Positions 4,949 through 8,408 of a DNA stretch of 8,408 nt are shown here, piece by piece. This DNA comes from a bacterium. GTDB lineage: Bacteria; Patescibacteriota; Saccharimonadia; Saccharimonadales; UBA4665. The notes below the pieces were generated by a model. It had not been told where the DNA came from and made no database searches. It was given only the letters and a program-made list of their open reading frames with translations. Where the stretch lies: positions 1 through 8,408 of the forward strand of contig JAJZWH010000042.1 of assembly GCA_021846765.1 (NCBI GenBank), given 5' to 3'. The number at the start of each line of letters is the position of its first letter. Position 1 is the stretch's first letter. Position numbers and translations under genes: made by a program.

Positions 4949-7471
4949 TTAGGCAGATCTTAGACTACGTTTCTCGGTAGAGTTACCTAAATTGGTTCGA
5001 TAAAACCATACTTTTGTTAAGTCTAAAAATACAAAATAGATTACGGTCATTAAAATCACCAATCCTATACTCCTAAAAGAAAGCGGGACAAATGAAAATA
5101 AAGATTCAGTGGGTTTGAAATATATAGCGCCAATAACTAATGCAGCCATTGATCCGAATGCAATAGTTAATGTCTTAGATAGTCTTGGTGCTTTATAAAA
5201 ATGCTGTTTGTTACGGACGGAAAATATAACTACAAAATTAGTAATAGTCATAAAAAGATAAAGACTTGTTCTTGTTACTGGTAAAGCTTGAGTTTTTACT
5301 ATTGCAAAAAATATTAAATAAAATAAGGCAGTATACATGCCTAGGAACATTGATATAAAAAACAATATTCGATTGTTGTATAGGCTGGGTGCAGCTAACT
5401 CCTGATTATCTACATTGTCGGTCACAATAGCAATTAAGGGAATAGAGCTAATTAAGTTACTAAGTAAAAGTTGAATCGTCAGTAATGGCAAGGTGGCCGA
5501 GAGAAGATAAAGCGCTCCTAGCGAGAAAAAAGCACCAAAATTAGAAGTCATAGTATAACGAATATATTTATTAATATTTGAAAATATTCCTCTTCCTTCT
5601 TTAATCCCATTAACGATTACATTTAAGTCGCTTCTTAGTAACAGGATATCGGCACTTTCTTGAGCGACATCAGTAGCATTATTTACAGCTATTGCTACAT
5701 CTGCAACTTTTAAGGCGGGGGCATCATTAATCCCATCTCCCTGATATCCAACAACATGTCCTTGCAGTTGCAATAGCTTAATAATCCTAAACTTTTGCTC
5801 AGGATTAAGTCGAGCGACTGCATTATTGTTTTTTAATATATCGGCTAGCTGAAGATCGCTCATTTTCTCAATCTCTTCACCTGTATGCACTGTTTGATTG
5901 CTATCAACCAAACCCGCTTCCATACCTACATATCTTGTTACTTCCCGACTATCACCTGAAAGAATCTTTAAATCAACGCCAAGTTTCTCAGCTAAAACTA
6001 TCGTATGCTTAGCTGATGGTCGCAAAGGATCTTCTAGCGAAACAAAACCAACAAATTCTAGTCCATTTTCATGTTTTAATATATCGAATGACTCAATATC
6101 TAGTGCATCGAGTTTCTTATAGGCTATACCTAAATGGCGTAAACCCTTCTCTCCGTCTGCTTTTACGGTATTCATATACTCATCTTTTTTAGGCTCATTG
6201 GTAAGTTCCATAAGTGTCTCAACTGATCCTACCTCAACCAAATAGTTATCTGTTCCATCTTTAAAAACAACTCTTCGACGACGGGCACTAGGATCAAAGG
6301 GAAGTTCTTTTAATCTAATATAATTTTTGGTTTCATCCTTTATCTCTTGTGATACAAAAGTAATAAATGCTTTGTCGAATGAACTTTGAAATTTTTTTCT
6401 TTTTTCATCAAAAGATTCTAAACTAGCAATCGCCAACCGCTGAAACAACTTAGGATCATTAGCTATAAGCTGTTTAATAGTCTGCTTATTTTCGGTTAAT
6501 GTACCTGTTTTATCACTACATAGAACTGTTATATTGCCTAGATCTTCAACAGCAGTAAGAGTCTTGGCTATGACGTGTTGTTTGGCTAATTTTAAGGCCC
6601 CTCTAGCAAGTGTAACGGTGACAATCACTGGCATAGCTTCTGGTACAACGGCAATTGATAGGGCAACTATAAATATAATCAATGTCCCTATATGCGATGT
6701 ATCATGGATAAGAAACAGTTTTAAAATGAATATTGCTAAAAGTGTTATAAAGGTAACCCTAACAAGAAAAGTACTGAATGAAGCAAGAGATTTTTCAAAC
6801 TGCGTTACTCTTTTAGTGGAACTAGATAAGTGGGCAATTTTACCTAGCTCAGTATCTGCTGATACAGCATAAACTACTCCTCTTCCTTCTCCTTGTTCAA
6901 TAGTACTACCAGCAAAAACTAAAGATTGCGGACCATCGTTTTTTTTAGCTATCGGCTCAGATTCTCCGCTTATTTGTGATTCATTTACCGTCAGATCATT
7001 AACCATTAACAAACGTATATCTGCCGGTACTATATCTCCTTCGCGTAAAACTATAATATCGCCAATAACTAAGTTTTTTTCGCTAATTAATAATTGCTTG
7101 CCTTCTCTAATGCAAAGCACCTCCCTATCAACTAATTTTTGAAGTGCGGAAACAGCATTTTCTGATTTTAGTGCCTGATAAAACCCAAGTCCGGTATTTA
7201 CAAGCAAGATAACAGCAATAATAATACCGTCATGATAATCGCCTAAAATAAAAGAAAGTCCACTAGCAATTAAAAGTAGGTAAATCAATGAACTTTTAAA
7301 TTGTTTGATAAAAAGCTTAAAGGCATTATTATGATCGTCATTTTTTAAAATATTTGGACCATCTAGCTCTAATCGCTTATTAGCCTCGCCATTGGATAAG
7401 CCATCAGGAGTCGACTTAAGTTCGCTGAGTAATTGCTTTACGTCTATTGTTTGTATTTTTTCTTTGTTCAT
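4949..7471 (-). CDS. P-type cation-transporting ATPase, MgtA/P3-like, ion uncertain
   Basis: An 840-residue, apparently complete ATP-driven ion pump of the inner membrane. Domain order is normal: N-terminal cation-ATPase domain (5-60), M1-M2 (61-100), actuator with S-G-E-S (168-171), M3-M4 (238-290) with P-E-A-M-P (277-281), phosphorylation site C-S-D-K-T-G-T-L-T-E with D320, nucleotide domain with F-D-P-S-A-R-R-R-R (392-400), hinge G-D-G-I-N-D-A-P (578-585), and M5-M10 (640-820). M4 continuing T-L-A-R-G-A-L-K-L-A-K-Q, M5 T-S-N-F-G, and V-V-G-Y-Q-G-D-G resemble MgtA more than SERCA. Oddities: the usual K-G-A of the nucleotide domain is V-G-S (414-416). The M5 position of SERCA Glu771 is A647, and the M6 Asp is S676 in N-L-I-S-S-I-P. 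Only E278 in M4 remains, so Mg, Ca, H or another cation cannot be chosen. Transcribed alone. The start has only a weak AAAGAAG upstream. Confidence 0.95.
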   Translation of the reverse strand: MNKEKIQTIDVKQLLSELKSTPDGLSNGEANKRLELDGPNILKNDDHNNAFKLFIKQFKSSLIYLLLIASGLSFILGDYHDGIIIAVILLVNTGLGFYQALKSENAVSALQKLVDREVLCIREGKQLLISEKNLVIGDIIVLREGDIVPADIRLLMVNDLTVNESQISGESEPIAKKNDGPQSLVFAGSTIEQGEGRGVVYAVSADTELGKIAHLSSSTKRVTQFEKSLASFSTFLVRVTFITLLAIFILKLFLIHDTSHIGTLIIFIVALSIAVVPEAMPVIVTVTLARGALKLAKQHVIAKTLTAVEDLGNITVLCSDKTGTLTENKQTIKQLIANDPKLFQRLAIASLESFDEKRKKFQSSFDKAFITFVSQEIKDETKNYIRLKELPFDPSARRRRVVFKDGTDNYLVEVGSVETLMELTNEPKKDEYMNTVKADGEKGLRHLGIAYKKLDALDIESFDILKHENGLEFVGFVSLEDPLRPSAKHTIVLAEKLGVDLKILSGDSREVTRYVGMEAGLVDSNQTVHTGEEIEKMSDLQLADILKNNNAVARLNPEQKFRIIKLLQLQGHVVGYQGDGINDAPALKVADVAIAVNNATDVAQESADILLLRSDLNVIVNGIKEGRGIFSNINKYIRYTMTSNFGAFFSLGALYLLSATLPLLTIQLLLSNLISSIPLIAIVTDNVDNQELAAPSLYNNRILFFISMFLGMYTALFYLIFFAIVKTQALPVTRTSLYLFMTITNFVVIFSVRNKQHFYKAPRLSKTLTIAFGSMAALVIGAIYFKPTESLFSFVPLSFRSIGLVILMTVIYFVFLDLTKVWFYRTNLGNSTEKRSLRSA

Positions 7472-7518
7472 TTTTTGACTTCTTTAATTATCCACTCAGT
7501 TAATCATAACAAAAAATT

Positions 7519-7546
7519 ATTATAACTACTTTAGTGTAAGTTCTAA
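7519..7546 (-). promoter_or_regulatory. Candidate promoter of the P-type ATPase gene
   Basis: On the minus strand TTAGAA (7541-7546), a 16-bp spacer and a consensus TATAAT (7519-7524) lie upstream of the ATPase start at 7471, predicting a leader of about 40 bases. The -10 is perfect; the -35 matches poorly. Confidence 0.5.
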
Positions 7547-7586
7547 CATCAAAAACAACTAATAGAACTAATAAAGCGGGTCAAAG

Positions 7587-7799
7587 ATGAGTAGATCAGC
7601 AATTTCCCCCCCATACTCCCATATTAGGTGCATTATATCATTAATCATCGCCGAAAAAATCCAATCGTGGTACGCCTTATCGGTCGTGTTTAGAATGAAT
7701 TGTTATGAAAGTGTTCAAAATTATATGAGTCTAAATTGGCGCAAGATAGTTGATGCTTTTCAGACATCTGCATTAAAGCAATTTAATAATCAAGGTTAA
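7587..7799 (+). CDS. Doubtful 70-residue ORF of unknown function
   Basis: An ATG-initiated open frame of 70 codons, convergent with the PIN-domain gene 26 bases downstream. The N-terminal half includes a run of seven C (about 7606-7612) and a hydrophobic stretch (I-R-C-I-I-S-L-I-I-A). The C-terminal half has plausible composition (W-R-K-I-V-D-A-F-Q-T-S-A-L-K-Q-F). There is no good Shine-Dalgarno (AGCGGG 9 bases upstream at best), and I recognise no family. On the opposite strand, 7702-7568 is also open for 44 codons, with an equally protein-like end (E-Y-G-G-E-I-A-D-L-L-I-F-D-P-L-Y). The stretch may be a decayed gene remnant rather than a working gene in either direction. Confidence 0.22.
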   Translation: MSRSAISPPYSHIRCIISLIIAEKIQSWYALSVVFRMNCYESVQNYMSLNWRKIVDAFQTSALKQFNNQG

Positions 7800-7825
7800 T
7801 TAGCTTAGAGAATCTATTTAATTTA

Positions 7826-8248
7826 TCAGGTAATTTGCTCAACACCTAATCTGTTTGCCTTTACTACAAACTGCTTATCGTAACTAAGTAATCTAGTAAT
7901 GCCCACATCTATCATAAGTTGCAATAGTAAGGAATCGTTAATACCTAAGTTATACTTATCGCTAAGTGCGGCATATCTCTCAGCAAATGCCAAAGTAGCA
8001 TCTGGCTCAATCAATACCAAATCAGGTATTTTATCGATTTCTTTTATAACTTCAATTGCACTCGTTTTATTAATCTTACGTGCAATATGTAGTACTTCTT
8101 CGATAACGTGATGTGAAGTACAAAGCGTTACACCGTTATCCAGTAATTGTTGTATTAGCTTTACTACACTATCATATTTTTCGTTGGTTTCATCTAATGC
8201 GTATATCAGCGCATTAGCATCTAAAAAGACTTGTTGATTAGTCGTCAT
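7826..8248 (-). CDS. PIN-domain ribonuclease, VapC-type toxin
   Basis: A 140-residue single-domain PIN protein, the usual VapC length. The four acidic residues that bind Mg/Mn are in place: D10 in V-F-L-D-A-N-A-L-I-Y-A-L, E50 in S-H-H-V-I-E-E-V-L, D105 in G-I-N-D-S-L-L-L-Q-L-M, and D124 in L-L-S-Y-D-K-Q-F. VapC toxins are cytoplasmic endoribonucleases that cut tRNA or rRNA and stop translation when freed from the antitoxin; this action is family knowledge, and the target here is unknown. The ATG at 8248 lies inside the end of the upstream antitoxin frame (11-base overlap) and lacks its own ribosome site, so translation is probably coupled to the antitoxin, as in many vapBC operons. The gene ends with TGA. 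Active-site completeness suggests it is functional. Confidence 0.92.
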   Translation of the reverse strand: MTTNQQVFLDANALIYALDETNEKYDSVVKLIQQLLDNGVTLCTSHHVIEEVLHIARKINKTSAIEVIKEIDKIPDLVLIEPDATLAFAERYAALSDKYNLGINDSLLLQLMIDVGITRLLSYDKQFVVKANRLGVEQIT

Positions 8249-8408
8249 ATCTACTGGCAGCGAGTTCGTTAAGGTATTCTGGTGTCAACTCATGACCAGC
8301 TTTTTCTTGTAATCTTAAACCACCACCAGGAAACTTACGATGAACAGCCTTGGTGTTTGAAAATGGCTCTAAGCGAGCAACAGGCTTGCCAGACTTACCA
8401 ATAATAAT
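8238..8408 (-). CDS. Phd/YefM-like (VapB-type) antitoxin, N-terminus beyond the window
   Basis: The last 56 codons of a gene entering from the right edge. The visible start I-I-I-G-K-S-G-K-P-V-A-R-L-E-P matches the core of Phd/YefM-type antitoxins (I-T-x-x-G-K-P-V-A-x-L-x-P), the second half of their DNA-binding domain. The following R-K-F-P-G-G-G-L and the acidic, flexible tail (E-L-T-P-E-Y-L-N-E-L-A-A-S-R-Y-D-D) would be the toxin-wrapping segment. The stop TAA overlaps the toxin start by 11 bases (ATGACGACTAA). Such proteins neutralise the partner toxin and repress their own operon; the promoter is outside the window. About 25-30 N-terminal residues should be missing. Confidence 0.85.
   Translation of the reverse strand: MIIGKSGKPVARLEPFSNTKAVHRKFPGGGLRLQEKAGHELTPEYLNELAASRYDD

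Noticed and set aside
5898..6872. Two plus-strand open frames inside the ATPase gene
   Set aside because: They are antisense to the nucleotide-binding and membrane domains of a clearly coding P-type ATPase.
7899..8111. Plus-strand open frame of 70 codons inside the PIN-domain gene
   Set aside because: It is antisense to the PIN domain, whose four acidic residues are conserved on the minus strand.

Overview
The window is AT-rich and densely packed, with small genes on both strands. It suggests a bacterium of the Candidate Phyla Radiation, most likely Saccharibacteria (TM7). The reasons are: a very short pilin-like protein with an N-terminal GFxxxE motif, a secreted protein of a type I associate with that lineage (conserved Cys, then an R-x-x-x-I-x-x-I-M-x-R-I helix), an HNH-like small protein with an R-H-H-L-Y-W-P motif, and several single-pass exported Ser/Thr/Asn-rich proteins. 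TGA acts as a normal stop (the PF03640-type gene and the PIN gene end on it at natural domain ends), so the UGA-Gly code of Gracilibacteria/Absconditabacteria does not apply. The lineage is inferred from protein style, not from a marker gene.

Left part (1-1354): a Fur-family regulator, cut by the window edge, is transcribed divergently from a NicO/HoxN-like polytopic membrane protein. The 54-bp gap holds a perfect inverted repeat ATTTGCAA-N5-TTGCAAAT plus a third TTGCAA. TTGCAA-N5-TTGCAA is the consensus I know for the box of Nur, the nickel-sensing Fur relative of Streptomyces. The unit is therefore best read as a nickel (or similar metal) sensing and transport module.

Middle part (1420-4627): a block of envelope and exported proteins. 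A two-gene minus-strand operon encodes a secreted two-Cys helical protein and a pilin-like protein. A divergent gene encodes an HNH-like protein. Then come a membrane-anchored protein of the PF03640 secreted-repeat family and a surface protein of Asn, Ser and Thr with perfect 27-bp tandem repeats, ending at a good intrinsic terminator. A CATAAGCT motif forms the arms of an inverted repeat in the divergent promoter region and recurs upstream of the repeat protein.

Right part (4949-8408): a full-length P-type cation ATPase, closest by eye to the MgtA/P3 group, with intact catalytic motifs but without acidic residues at the usual M5 and M6 positions. A stretch of about 350 bases follows without a convincing gene. 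A VapBC-type toxin-antitoxin pair ends the window: a PIN-domain toxin overlapping the end of a Phd/YefM-like antitoxin that runs off the right edge.
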